The notes under the pieces were generated by a model, which saw nothing but the letters and a program-made list of their open reading frames with translations, was not told where the DNA came from and searched no databases. This document shows, one piece after another, positions 43,498 to 52,500 of a stretch of 64,000 bases of DNA (position 1 is the first letter of the stretch; the number at the start of each line of letters is the position of its first letter). The position numbers and the translations under genes are program-made. The DNA lies in contig JAAEOK010000064.1 of NCBI GenBank assembly GCA_024244705.1, forward strand, positions 81,349 through 145,348, written 5' to 3'. This stretch comes from Alphaproteobacteria bacterium (GTDB lineage: Bacteria > Pseudomonadota > Alphaproteobacteria > JAAEOK01).

Positions 43498-44497
43498 GAC
43501 GGATCCGCGGGTTGATGAGGCCATAGAGCAAGTCGACAATCAGATTGACGATCATCACCAGGCTGGCGATCAACAGCAAGCCGCCCTGGACCGAGGGATA
43601 ATCGCGGCGGAAGATCGAATCGACCAGCCATTTGCCGACCCCGGGCCAGGCGAAGATCGTTTCGGTCAGGATGGCGCCGGCGAGCAGCACGCCGACCTGT
43701 AGGCCGATGACGGTGACGACGGGTATCAGCGCATTGCGCAGCGCATGCAGCCCGACCACGCGAGCCGGCCGCAGCCCCTTGGCGCGCGCCGTCCGCACGT
43801 AGTCCTCGCCGAGCACTTCGAGCATCGCCGAACGGGTCTGCCGCGCGATCACGGCCAGCGGTATGGTGCCGAGCACGATGGCCGGTAGGATGAGATGATG
43901 GAGGGCGGACAGAAACGCGCCCTTCTGATCGGACAGCAGGGTGTCGATAAGCAGGAACCCGGTCACCGGCTCGATATAGTAGAGAACGGCGATACGGCCG
44001 GAGACCGGGGTCCAGCCGAGATAGCCGGAGAAAAAGATGATGAGCAACAGCCCCCACCAGAAGATGGGCATCGAATAGCCGGTCAGCGCCACCCCCATGA
44101 CCGTGTGGTCGGCCACCGAGCCACGGCGAACGGCGGCGAGCAGGCCGGCCGGCAGGCCAATCCCGATGGCGAATATGATCGCCGTGACGGAGAGCTCGAA
44201 GGTCGCCGGGAACAGGGTCAGGAATTCGTCGAGGACCGGCCTCCGCGTGACCAGGGATTTGCCCAGATCGCCGTGCAGCAGGTTCCACAGATAGCCGAGA
44301 TATTGTTCCGACAACGGCTTGTCGAGGCCGAGCCGGGCCATCAACTCGGCGTGGTGTTCGGGGGACAGCCCGCGCTCGCCGGCCATGACCTCGATCGGAT
44401 CGCCGGGTATCAGATGGATGAAGGCGAATCCGATCAGCGTGACGCCGATGAAGGTCGGCAAAATCAACAGTGACCGGGCCGCAAGATAGCGCAGCAT
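43490..44497 (-). CDS. dppB: Dipeptide-type ABC transporter permease (DppB-like)
   Basis: This is a 335-residue permease beginning LRYLAARSLLILPTFIGVTLIGFAFIHLIPGDP, the DppB/OppB N-terminal signature, with about six helices. The EAA loop is EDYVRTARAKGLRPARVVGLHALRNAL. It pairs with DppC as the membrane channel for peptides or related amines. It follows the binding-protein gene by 71 bases. Confidence 0.93.
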   Translation of the reverse strand: MLRYLAARSLLILPTFIGVTLIGFAFIHLIPGDPIEVMAGERGLSPEHHAELMARLGLDKPLSEQYLGYLWNLLHGDLGKSLVTRRPVLDEFLTLFPATFELSVTAIIFAIGIGLPAGLLAAVRRGSVADHTVMGVALTGYSMPIFWWGLLLIIFFSGYLGWTPVSGRIAVLYYIEPVTGFLLIDTLLSDQKGAFLSALHHLILPAIVLGTIPLAVIARQTRSAMLEVLGEDYVRTARAKGLRPARVVGLHALRNALIPVVTVIGLQVGVLLAGAILTETIFAWPGVGKWLVDSIFRRDYPSVQGGLLLIASLVMIVNLIVDLLYGLINPRIRRG

Positions 44498-44568
44498 GGC
44501 GGGGCGCCGGCGCCGCGGCCCCAGCGAAACAGATCAGGCGTTTCGTCGGGGCCGCGCTACCTGGGCGC

Positions 44569-46182
44569 TTATTCCTTCAGGTCGACCCCGTAGAAGACGT
44601 GCCCGCCGAGGGGATCGATGCGGAAGTCGACGACGTCGTCGCTGACCGGCTTGAACACCACCGAGTGGGCGATCGTTACCCACGGCGCCTCTTCCTTGAA
44701 GATCAGTTGGGCCTGCTCGTAGAGCTTGGTCCGTGCCTCGAGGTTGGGTGTCGCCTTGGCTTCGAGGAGCAGATCGTTGAACTCCTTGTTGCACCAGCGC
44801 GCGCGATTGGCCCCGTCCTTGGCCGCCTCGCAACCGAGCAGGACGAACAGGAAATTGTCCGGATCGCCATTGTCGCCGGTCCAGCCGAGCAGCACCGTAT
44901 CGTGCTCTCCGTTCTTGGATCGCTTGAGGTATTCGCCCCATTCGAAACTGACGATCTCGGCATCGACCCCGACCTTCTTCCAGTCCGCCTGGATCATCTC
45001 GGCCATGCGGCGCGCGTTAGGGTTGTAGGGCCGCTGCACGGGCATCGCCCAGATATTGGTTTTCAATCCCGACACCCCCGCTTCCTCGAGTAGCTTCTTG
45101 GCCGCCTCGGGATCATAGGGGTAGTCGACGACATCGTCGTTGTACGACCAAATCGTCGGCGGGATGGGGTTCTTGGCCGCCTTGCCCGCGCCCTGGAAGA
45201 CGACGTCGATGATCGCGTCCTTGTTGACCGCCATGTTGAGCGCCTTGCGTACGCGTTTGTCGTCGAACGGCGGCTTCTCGGTATTGAAGGCGAGATAACC
45301 GACGTTGAGGCCTTCCTGTTCAAGGACGTTGATGCCGGCCTCCTTCTTCATGGCATCGAGGTCGGCGGGGTTGGGATACGGCATCACCTGGCATTCGCCG
45401 GCCTTGAGCTTCTGGTAGCGCACCGAAGCATCCGGCGTAATGGCGAAGATCAAATTGTCGATCGGCGCGGCGCCGGCCCAGTAATCGGGATGGGCCTTGT
45501 AGCGGATGACCGCGTCCTTTTGATAATTGACGAGCTGGAAGGGTCCGGTGCCGACCGGGTTCAGGTCGACTTTCTCCGGCGTTCCGGCGGCGCGCATCTT
45601 GTCGGCATACTCGGCCGACAGAACCGAGGCGAAATCCATGCCCATGTTGGCGATGAAGGGCGCCTCCGGCTTGTTGAGCACGAACTTGACGGTGTTGTCG
45701 TCGACCTTGTCGACCGATTTCAGAATATTCGGCATATCCATCGAGATGAAATATTCGTAAGAGCCGCCCGACACCAGGTGATCGGGGTGGTTGGGGTCGA
45801 GCTGGCGCTCGAAGGTATAGACGACGTCGTCCGCATTGAAATCGCGCGTCGGCGTAAAATCGTCGGTGGTGTGGAACTTCACGCCCTTGCGCAGGTCGAA
45901 GGTGTACTCGAGGCCGTCGTTGGAGACCGCCCACGATTCGGCCAGCGCCGGGACGATGTTGGTGGTGCCGCGCTCGAACTCGACCAGACGGTTGAAGACG
46001 TTGCGCGAGGATGCGTCGAACGTGGTTCCGGCGGAGAACAGCGACGGGTTGAACCCTTCCGGGCTGCCTTCCGAACAATAGACCAGGTTCTTCGCCGACG
46101 CGCTGCCGGCCAAAAGGCCGCCCGCCAGCATGACGGCGACCGCCAAGGTGCTCACCGGGAATGTCTTGTTTGGGCGTTTCAT
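44569..46182 (-). CDS. dppA: Periplasmic dipeptide/oligopeptide-binding protein (DppA-like)
   Basis: This is a 537-residue SBP family 5 protein with a signal peptide (about 1-30, ending GSASA). The mature start KNLVYCSEGSPEGFNPSLFS and the segments GTGPFQLVNYQKD and WTGDNGDPDNFL are typical of DppA. It delivers peptides, heme or D-dipeptides to the permease; the specificity is not clear. GGGAGG lies 6 bases upstream of ATG at 46182. It is the first gene of dppABCDF. Confidence 0.92.
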   Translation of the reverse strand: MKRPNKTFPVSTLAVAVMLAGGLLAGSASAKNLVYCSEGSPEGFNPSLFSAGTTFDASSRNVFNRLVEFERGTTNIVPALAESWAVSNDGLEYTFDLRKGVKFHTTDDFTPTRDFNADDVVYTFERQLDPNHPDHLVSGGSYEYFISMDMPNILKSVDKVDDNTVKFVLNKPEAPFIANMGMDFASVLSAEYADKMRAAGTPEKVDLNPVGTGPFQLVNYQKDAVIRYKAHPDYWAGAAPIDNLIFAITPDASVRYQKLKAGECQVMPYPNPADLDAMKKEAGINVLEQEGLNVGYLAFNTEKPPFDDKRVRKALNMAVNKDAIIDVVFQGAGKAAKNPIPPTIWSYNDDVVDYPYDPEAAKKLLEEAGVSGLKTNIWAMPVQRPYNPNARRMAEMIQADWKKVGVDAEIVSFEWGEYLKRSKNGEHDTVLLGWTGDNGDPDNFLFVLLGCEAAKDGANRARWCNKEFNDLLLEAKATPNLEARTKLYEQAQLIFKEEAPWVTIAHSVVFKPVSDDVVDFRIDPLGGHVFYGVDLKE

Positions 46183-46256
46183 CGTGCCTCCCTCTCGCAT
46201 GCGATATCGGGTTTGTTCCTTTCGGCGGTCCGGTGACCGCTGATAATCTGAGACTC

Positions 46257-46285
46257 AGCACACATGGGATTCGCGAAACTGTCAA
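46257..46285 (-). promoter_or_regulatory. Possible promoter of the dpp operon
   Basis: A consensus TTGACA (46285-46280, minus strand) is followed after 17 bases by TGTGCT (46262-46257). The -35 box is perfect and the -10 poor. It lies in the 198-base gap between the FAD oxidase gene and dppA, which holds no gene. Confidence 0.4.
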
Positions 46286-46380
46286 CGGTGGAATGACGGC
46301 GCCGGGGGTAACTTCGTGCTGCACCGCCTGAGCGCCATGCCGGCGATCGACGGACCGCCGATCGGCACCGCTGCGGCGGG

Positions 46381-47673
46381 CTATCCGAACAATCGCATGC
46401 GGGCGTGGAAATAGAGGTCGAGAAGCGGCAGCATGCGGCGATCGCCGGCGAGGAAGGGCACGGCGGGAAAATCGACGCCGTCGAATGCGGTATCACCTTC
46501 GGTCGTGCCGAGAACCTTGTGGGCGATGCGATAGCCGAGATAGGGCGCCATGGCGACGCCGGAGCCGCAATAGCCGAGCGCGTAGTGGATGCCGTCGCGG
46601 ACGCCAAGATGCGGCATGTCGCGCCGCGTATAAGCAATGTGCCCGGTCCAGCTGTGCGTGATCCCAACGCCGTCGAGATCGGGCATGAGTCCGATCAGGT
46701 AGCGGTAGAGGCGGCGGCCGGCGCGCTTGGGGTCGATCGCGTGGAGCGCCGCGCGGCCGCCAAATAGAATGCGCCGCCCGTCCGGCGACGGCCGATAATA
46801 GCCGTGAACCGCCCTGTCCTCGACGATCATGCTGCCGCTGGGAAACAGGGCCTGGACCCGGTCGGCGGGCAGTTCTTCGGTGGCGATGATATAGCTCGAC
46901 AGCGGAATGATGCGTCGCCTCAACGACGGCGTCGCGGCGCCGGTATAGCCGTTGGTGGCGACGATGACCGCGCCGCCGCGGACTGATCCGCGACCGGTTT
47001 GGATGACGAACCCGGAGCCGTCACGGGTCACCGTGGTGACCGGTGTCGCCGCCGCGACGACGGCGCCGGCGGCGCGGGCCCGTTCGAGCAAACCGTCGTG
47101 GAACAGACCGGGATGGAGGCCCCCATGGCGATGATAGACGCATCCGCCATGGTAGAAATCGGTCGCCACGTGCCGGCGCTGTTCCGCGCGCGGCGCCATA
47201 TCCGCGTCGAGGCCGATCTTGCGGCGTAGCAGGTCGATCTCGCGGGCCGCCGGCTCGTAATCGACCGCGCGGCAAATGCCACGAAACCGGCCGGTACGGC
47301 GGAACTGACAGGCGATCTGCTCGCTCTCGATCAGAGCCGTCGTGAATTCCAGCGCATTGCCGCCTTCGCGCAGGATGGCAACCGCCCGGCTCTCGCCGTA
47401 GCGCGCCGCCAGCGAAGCGAAGCTCAAGCGGTGACCGCTGCCGATCATCCCGCCATTGCGCGAACTGGCCCCGGCCCCGGAATCTCCCGCCTCGCACACC
47501 AGGACGCCGCGGCCCGCCCGCGCCAAGGTCAAAGCCGCCGACAAGCCGGTGTAGCCGGCGCCGATGACCACGACGTCGACCTCGGGCGGCAATTCCGCGG
47601 GAACGACGGCGCGACGGGGCGCGGCCTCCCACCACCACGGCGTCGTCTTCAATTCCTCGTCACAAACAGACAC
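46381..47673 (-). CDS. FAD-dependent amine/amino acid oxidase (PuuB/OrdL-like)
   Basis: This 430-residue FAD protein has the dinucleotide motif VVVIGAGYTGLSAALTLARAGR. The segments GASSRNGGMIGSGHR and HRHGGLHPGLFHDGLLERARAAGA fit the PuuB/OrdL gamma-glutamylputrescine oxidase branch. The C-terminal signature is GITHSWTGHIAYTRRDMPHLG followed by GYCGSGVAMAPYLG. It oxidises an amine or amino acid. The start is GTG, with GAGG 6 bases upstream. Its place before dppA suggests that the transported compounds are degraded by it. Confidence 0.82.
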   Translation of the reverse strand: MSVCDEELKTTPWWWEAAPRRAVVPAELPPEVDVVVIGAGYTGLSAALTLARAGRGVLVCEAGDSGAGASSRNGGMIGSGHRLSFASLAARYGESRAVAILREGGNALEFTTALIESEQIACQFRRTGRFRGICRAVDYEPAAREIDLLRRKIGLDADMAPRAEQRRHVATDFYHGGCVYHRHGGLHPGLFHDGLLERARAAGAVVAAATPVTTVTRDGSGFVIQTGRGSVRGGAVIVATNGYTGAATPSLRRRIIPLSSYIIATEELPADRVQALFPSGSMIVEDRAVHGYYRPSPDGRRILFGGRAALHAIDPKRAGRRLYRYLIGLMPDLDGVGITHSWTGHIAYTRRDMPHLGVRDGIHYALGYCGSGVAMAPYLGYRIAHKVLGTTEGDTAFDGVDFPAVPFLAGDRRMLPLLDLYFHARMRLFG

Positions 47674-47744
47674 CTTGCGCCTCGGGTCAGGTCATTGTCA
47701 CACCAAGCTCCCACGCCGTCGCCGTACACTGGATTCTAGAGTGT

Positions 47745-48000
47745 TATGTGTTCATGTAGAATCAATTCTGTTGCGGGTTGGGCGCGGCGGCCCGCAAGGC
47801 GCCGTCCGAAACGCGATGCCGACGCATCGGGTGAGGACGGCAACGACGCGGAGGCCCGCCCGAACGCAACCCTGTCGGGCCGGGGCCGTTTTCGCCATGA
47901 CGGCGTCAACCGCCTCGACCGCATTCGGGATGTGCTCCGCGGCGATTTTCTGGTCATGGCGAGAAATGCCTCCGGCAGAATGGTGCTACATGAACGCATA
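47745..48000. repeat. Possible MITE-like element with terminal inverted repeats
   Basis: TATGTGTTCATGTAG at 47745-47759 and its inverse (14 of 15 matching) at 47986-48000 bound a 256-bp segment. A second matching block, ATTCTG, continues inward at both ends after a one-base length difference. No clear target duplication is visible and no transposase is inside. The small reading frames across it are not convincing. The 47674-48213 gap otherwise holds only the presumed promoter region of the peptidoglycan-binding protein gene. Confidence 0.4.
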
Positions 48001-48213
48001 GCGCTTTGGACTTGGTCCAGCAAAGAATGTTGAACAGAAATAGGTCTTTAGCTTGCGTTGGGACGCCTTCGTCGGGCATGATGCGGCCGGTTGGCGGGCG
48101 TTAATAAGGGTATTGCTTCAAGGGAGACGACAGGCTTCCGCTGTCATCGGGCACGGAACGGAATCGTTTTGCGGCGGTCCACCCAAAATCCTACTGGAGG
48201 GAAGGAGTAGCAA

Positions 48214-48834
48214 ATGAACCGGTTTGCGGTAACGGCCATAGGTCTCATGCTTCCCGCGGCGAGCGCGTTCGCGGCGGCGCCGGCGGCGATCGAGACTTGT
48301 GACGAACGGTGCGCAACCTCGCGGCCCGCGCCGGTCCAGGTCGCCACGATCTCGTATTTGCTGATGGCGCGCGGCGTCGATGCCGCGGCGCCCGTATCGC
48401 CGCCTTCGTCGCTGATCCGTGTTCAGGCGACCGAAGAGCTGCCGCCCGCCCCGGAGGAAGAGGCGGCCGCGGCCGAAGGCGCCAAGCCGCCACCGAATTG
48501 GGAGCCCAACGGCGACATCATCCTGAGCGTTCAACGCACCTTAACGACCTTGGGATACGATCCGGGACCCTTGGACGGCGCGATGGGACCGAGTACCACA
48601 CGCGCAATCCGAAGCTATCAGGATGAGAGAGACATCGAGCAGACCGGAGAAGTCACCTACGAACTGGTCCAGCGCCTGGAGGCCGAACTCGAAGGTCAGG
48701 GCGGCTCCGAGGCTGTTCAGGAAACCACCGAATCACCACCCCCAGGCGCAATCGAGGAGCCGGAGATCGTGATTACCGACGATCCTTCGACTTACGACCT
48801 TGGTGACCTGGAGGATCTCAACACGTTCGATTGA
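48214..48834 (+). CDS. Secreted peptidoglycan-binding domain protein
   Basis: This 206-residue protein has a signal peptide (about residues 1-20). A PG_binding_1 domain lies at about residues 103-155 (SVQRTLTTLGYDPGPLDGAMG, then TTRAIRSYQDE). The linker before it is Ala/Glu/Pro-rich and the C-terminal tail is acidic. Two cysteines (29, 33) lie just after the signal peptide. It is likely periplasmic and anchored to the cell wall. AAGGAG precedes the ATG. It is the first gene of a plus-strand envelope cluster. Confidence 0.85.
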   Translation: MNRFAVTAIGLMLPAASAFAAAPAAIETCDERCATSRPAPVQVATISYLLMARGVDAAAPVSPPSSLIRVQATEELPPAPEEEAAAAEGAKPPPNWEPNGDIILSVQRTLTTLGYDPGPLDGAMGPSTTRAIRSYQDERDIEQTGEVTYELVQRLEAELEGQGGSEAVQETTESPPPGAIEEPEIVITDDPSTYDLGDLEDLNTFD

Positions 48835-48870
48835 TCGTGCACGACCAAGTCAAAATCGGGAGACGATGTG

Positions 48871-49464
48871 ATGACTACTAAACCTGGCACCGCCAGGCGG
48901 TGGGCCAAGGGCGCGGCGGTTGCCTTGGCCGGTTTGTTCGCCGCCACATTTGTTTTCGGCATTACGCCGGCGGCGATTGCTCAGACCGAGCAACAGCAAC
49001 CCGCTGCCGCCAAGGACGGCGAAGACGGCAACGGCGAGATCACCGGCGATCGTAAATCACCGCTATTGTCGATCCAGCGCGAGCGCGAGCCCGTGGTCGT
49101 CCCGGTCGCCTGTGCCGAGGGCATCCAGAAGGACGTTGAACTTCAGCCCGCCGATGCGTCCGTGACCTTCACCTTCAACTGTCTGTGCAGCGAGGATGCG
49201 AACGGACTGAAACAAGCGATGATGCGCTATAGGGACGACTATCTTCGGGTCTACCGTGGCGAGATCAAGCTCGACGACATGGGCACGGCGAGCGACTATT
49301 TCTCCGAAATCGCCTTGCCGTTTTCTAGCGACGGCAAGGGCGGCACCGCGCTGACACTGCTGTTGGAGCCGGGTCAGAAACAAGAGCGGACACTCCACTG
49401 TTACACCTCGGAGGATTTCAAGATCATCGACGATTGGGCCAAGTACATCATCTTCGGCAACTAA
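48871..49464 (+). CDS. Secreted hypothetical protein
   Basis: I do not recognise this 197-residue protein. It has a signal peptide (about residues 1-38, ending AAIAQ), then a Gln/Ala/Glu-rich linker and a compact domain containing four cysteines (in VACAEG, FNCLCSED and LHCYTSED). A disulfide-stabilised periplasmic fold is likely. GGGAGA lies 7 bases before ATG at 48871; an overlapping GTG at 48868 is an alternative. It sits between a peptidoglycan-binding protein gene and the giant repeat protein gene. Confidence 0.75.
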   Translation: MTTKPGTARRWAKGAAVALAGLFAATFVFGITPAAIAQTEQQQPAAAKDGEDGNGEITGDRKSPLLSIQREREPVVVPVACAEGIQKDVELQPADASVTFTFNCLCSEDANGLKQAMMRYRDDYLRVYRGEIKLDDMGTASDYFSEIALPFSSDGKGGTALTLLLEPGQKQERTLHCYTSEDFKIIDDWAKYIIFGN

Positions 49465-49512
49465 GCGTCGGTGGGCGAATAAGCAGATTGGAGTTGCGGT
49501 GGTGACGGCGTA

Positions 49513-52500
49513 ATGCAACGCGGCATCGCATTCTGGCTTCGCACCCTAGTCGCATTGACGGTGGCGATGGCGGCCGGGAGCCTGTCGGCGAACGCTCAAA
49601 CCTCGACGACCGGGGCCTCGGCTCCGGTTTCGCGGAGCGGAGACGCGCGCGCGCCGTACGTCGTTCCCGACATCATCGAGCCGCCACAGGCCAAGCGCAT
49701 ACGGGTCTCCGCTCGGCCGGTGGCCCGCGGCGAGATCGCAATTTTCGATCCCATCGCCATCCGGGTGGGACCGTTGCGGATGGCGCCCAAAGAATCGGGA
49801 TTCCCCGATTTGCTGGCCCTGTATTTGAGCGCGACCCGGCAAAAACGCGACATCGAGGTGCCGCCTGCGACCGAGATCGCGGTTTCGGGTTTGCGCGCGC
49901 CGCCCGACGCGATCAGCATCAGCGCGCCGTTGGTCGTCGGCGCGGCGATCGAGCGCACGGAGGCCACACCGCCGTCAATCGGCAATTTGGTCGCGCTTCC
50001 GGTCCTGTCGGCGAAGCGGCAATTATCCGACCTGGATGTCACCGATCCGGAAACGCTTTCGGTTGCCGCACAGCGCGGCGTCCCGGGAACGGTCGCGGTC
50101 GGGGATCCGGTCCTTGCCGATGTCGCCGCTAGCCGCCGGCCACTTTCGGTCGCCGACGCGGAGGCGGCAATCGCGGCCTGCAGATTTGAATCGATACGCA
50201 ATCATCTTCGGCGCCTGGTCGGCATGAGCGATCAGATCGACCGGGACGGCCGCAAGGTGGTGGCCGAGTTGTCACGGCTCAATCGTGCCAATACCGCGTT
50301 CGAAACCGCGCGCCTGCGCTATGAGGAAGGCAAGCTCGACGAAGCCAAGACGCTGTTGGTGTTGGCCGAGCAGACCCATTGCGAAGAGCGCGAGGCGGAC
50401 GTCGAAGCCGCCTTGGCCAAGATCGAGCGCCTCAACACGGTCCTGGCCCAGGTCGACCGTGCGATCGAGGCCTGCAATATCCCGGCCTTGACCTCGCTGC
50501 GCCAGCAACTCGCCGGGCAGACCCATGTCTTGCTAACCGGACGCGTCGAGACCCTCGAGAGCATGGCCGAGCCGGCGGCGATCGCGGCGCAAAAGAGCGC
50601 GGCGGCGGGAGCGGCGTTGGTCGCCGGCCGGCTTGAGCAGGCGGCGACGGATCTCACGGAGGCGGAGCAGCAACTCGCAAGCATTACCGATGTCCAGCGT
50701 TGTCTGGACGTGCGTCAGACCGTCGCCGAGCAGCGCCGGGAAGTGGATCGGCAAATGACACTGGTCGCCAGTGCCGACGGTTCGGTTGCGGCATGCGACA
50801 TCAATGCGATGACCGCCCTCAGCCGCCGGCTCGAAGCGGAGACCGGTAGCTTGCTGACGAGTAAGAAAGCGGCGCTCGACGCCGTCAATACGCCGGCCGC
50901 CGCGGCCCGCGCGTTCGCCACCGGTGCCCGGGTACCGTTCGAAAAGGGTGAGATCGATGACGCCGAGGCGATGCTGCGCGATGCGGAATCGCGCCTCGCC
51001 CTGATCGAAGACCTGCAGCTGTGCCCGTCGATTCGCGACAGCGTCGCCCAACAGCTGGCGGAGATCGATCGCGTGGGCAACCTGGTCGTCGATGCTGACC
51101 GGGCAATCGCCGCCTGTGTCGTCGCCGATCTCGGCGACATCGGCGATCGCCTAGTGAAAGAAGAGCACATCTTGCTCACCGCCCGCGGCGGCACGATCGG
51201 CAATATCGATGACGCGGTCGCCACCGCGCGCCGGCTCGCCGACACGGCGGAGAACCAGTATGTCGAGGGCAATCTCGATGCCGCCGAGGCACGCGCCAAC
51301 GAGGCCTTGGCGAGCCTTGCGACGATCGCCGAAATGACCCAATGCGCGCCGATCCGGACGCAGGTCGCGAACCGGCTCGACAGCATCACCGACGTCCGCG
51401 GAAAACTGGCCGGCGCCGACCGCGCGATCGCCGCCTGCAACGTGCCGGATATGAGAGCCTTCGCGGCCCGGCTCGAGGGCGCCGATCACACCCTCCTGGT
51501 CGCCAAGCGCGCCGCCCTGCTCGACATCGGCGCCCCGGTGGCCGATGCCAACACGCTCAACGACGGTTCGGTCGACCATTATCTTGCCGGACGGCTGGAC
51601 GACGCCGAACAGACGCTGAAAGACGCCAGCGACCGATTGGCGCGGATCGAGTCGTGCGCCCCGCTCAAGGAACAAATTGCTCAGCGCTTAGGCAAGATCG
51701 ACCGCATGCGCACGGCCCTGTCCCGCGTCGATGAGGCGATTGCGGCCTGCGAAATTCGGGCGATGACGGCCATGGGGTTACAATTGGAAGGTCACGGCCA
51801 TACATTGCTGGCCGGCCGCCTGACCCGGATAGCCGCCGTCAACACGCCGGCGACCGCGGCCCATAACCTTAGCGAACGGGCGCGCTCCGCATTCGACGCC
51901 GGCGACCTGTCGACCGCGGCGATCGCCTATAAGGCGGCGGCCGAAGAGCTCGCAAAGATCGAGGACAATTTGTGCGACGGCATGCGCACCGGCGTCACCT
52001 CCCAACTGGCCACGATCGAAACGACATCGCAAACCCTTGATCAGGTCGAACAGGCGGTCGCCGCCTGCAGCCTGCCCGATCTCCAGGCCGTCGGCTCGAC
52101 GCTCGAGGGCCAGACCTATGTTCTCCTCGCCCAGGCCGGCAACCGCGTTGCCGCCATGGCCGACCCCCTGTCGGAGGCCTTGGCCTCGCTCAAAGAGGCC
52201 GGCGAAAATTACGAGACCGGCAACCTGGACCGGGCCGATAGCCGGCAGCAACGGGCCGCCGATGCGCTGTCGCGGATCAACGGCGCGGTGTGCGGCCAAT
52301 TGCGCCAGCAAGTAACCGCAACCGCCCAACAGATTGGCAACGTCCGCGGTCTGCTCGCTGACGCCGACCGGACCATGGCTGCCTGCGGTACCGAGGATTT
52401 GGACAGGTTGGCGGCGCGGCTCAGCTCGGTCGATCACCGCTTGCTACGCAGCAAGCAAGGCGAAGTCGATTCGTACTTTCGGCCTGTGAGCGCGGCGTGG

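Noticed and set aside
46315..46372. Imperfect palindrome CGATCG...CGATCG near the end of the amine oxidase gene
   Set aside because: Short, GC-rich and interrupted; such matches are expected by chance at this base composition.
47736..48033. Overlapping 95-codon frames on both strands in the gap before the peptidoglycan-binding protein gene
   Set aside because: Both are compositionally like antisense GC-rich frames and coincide with the inverted-repeat element; no ribosome-binding site or motif supports either.
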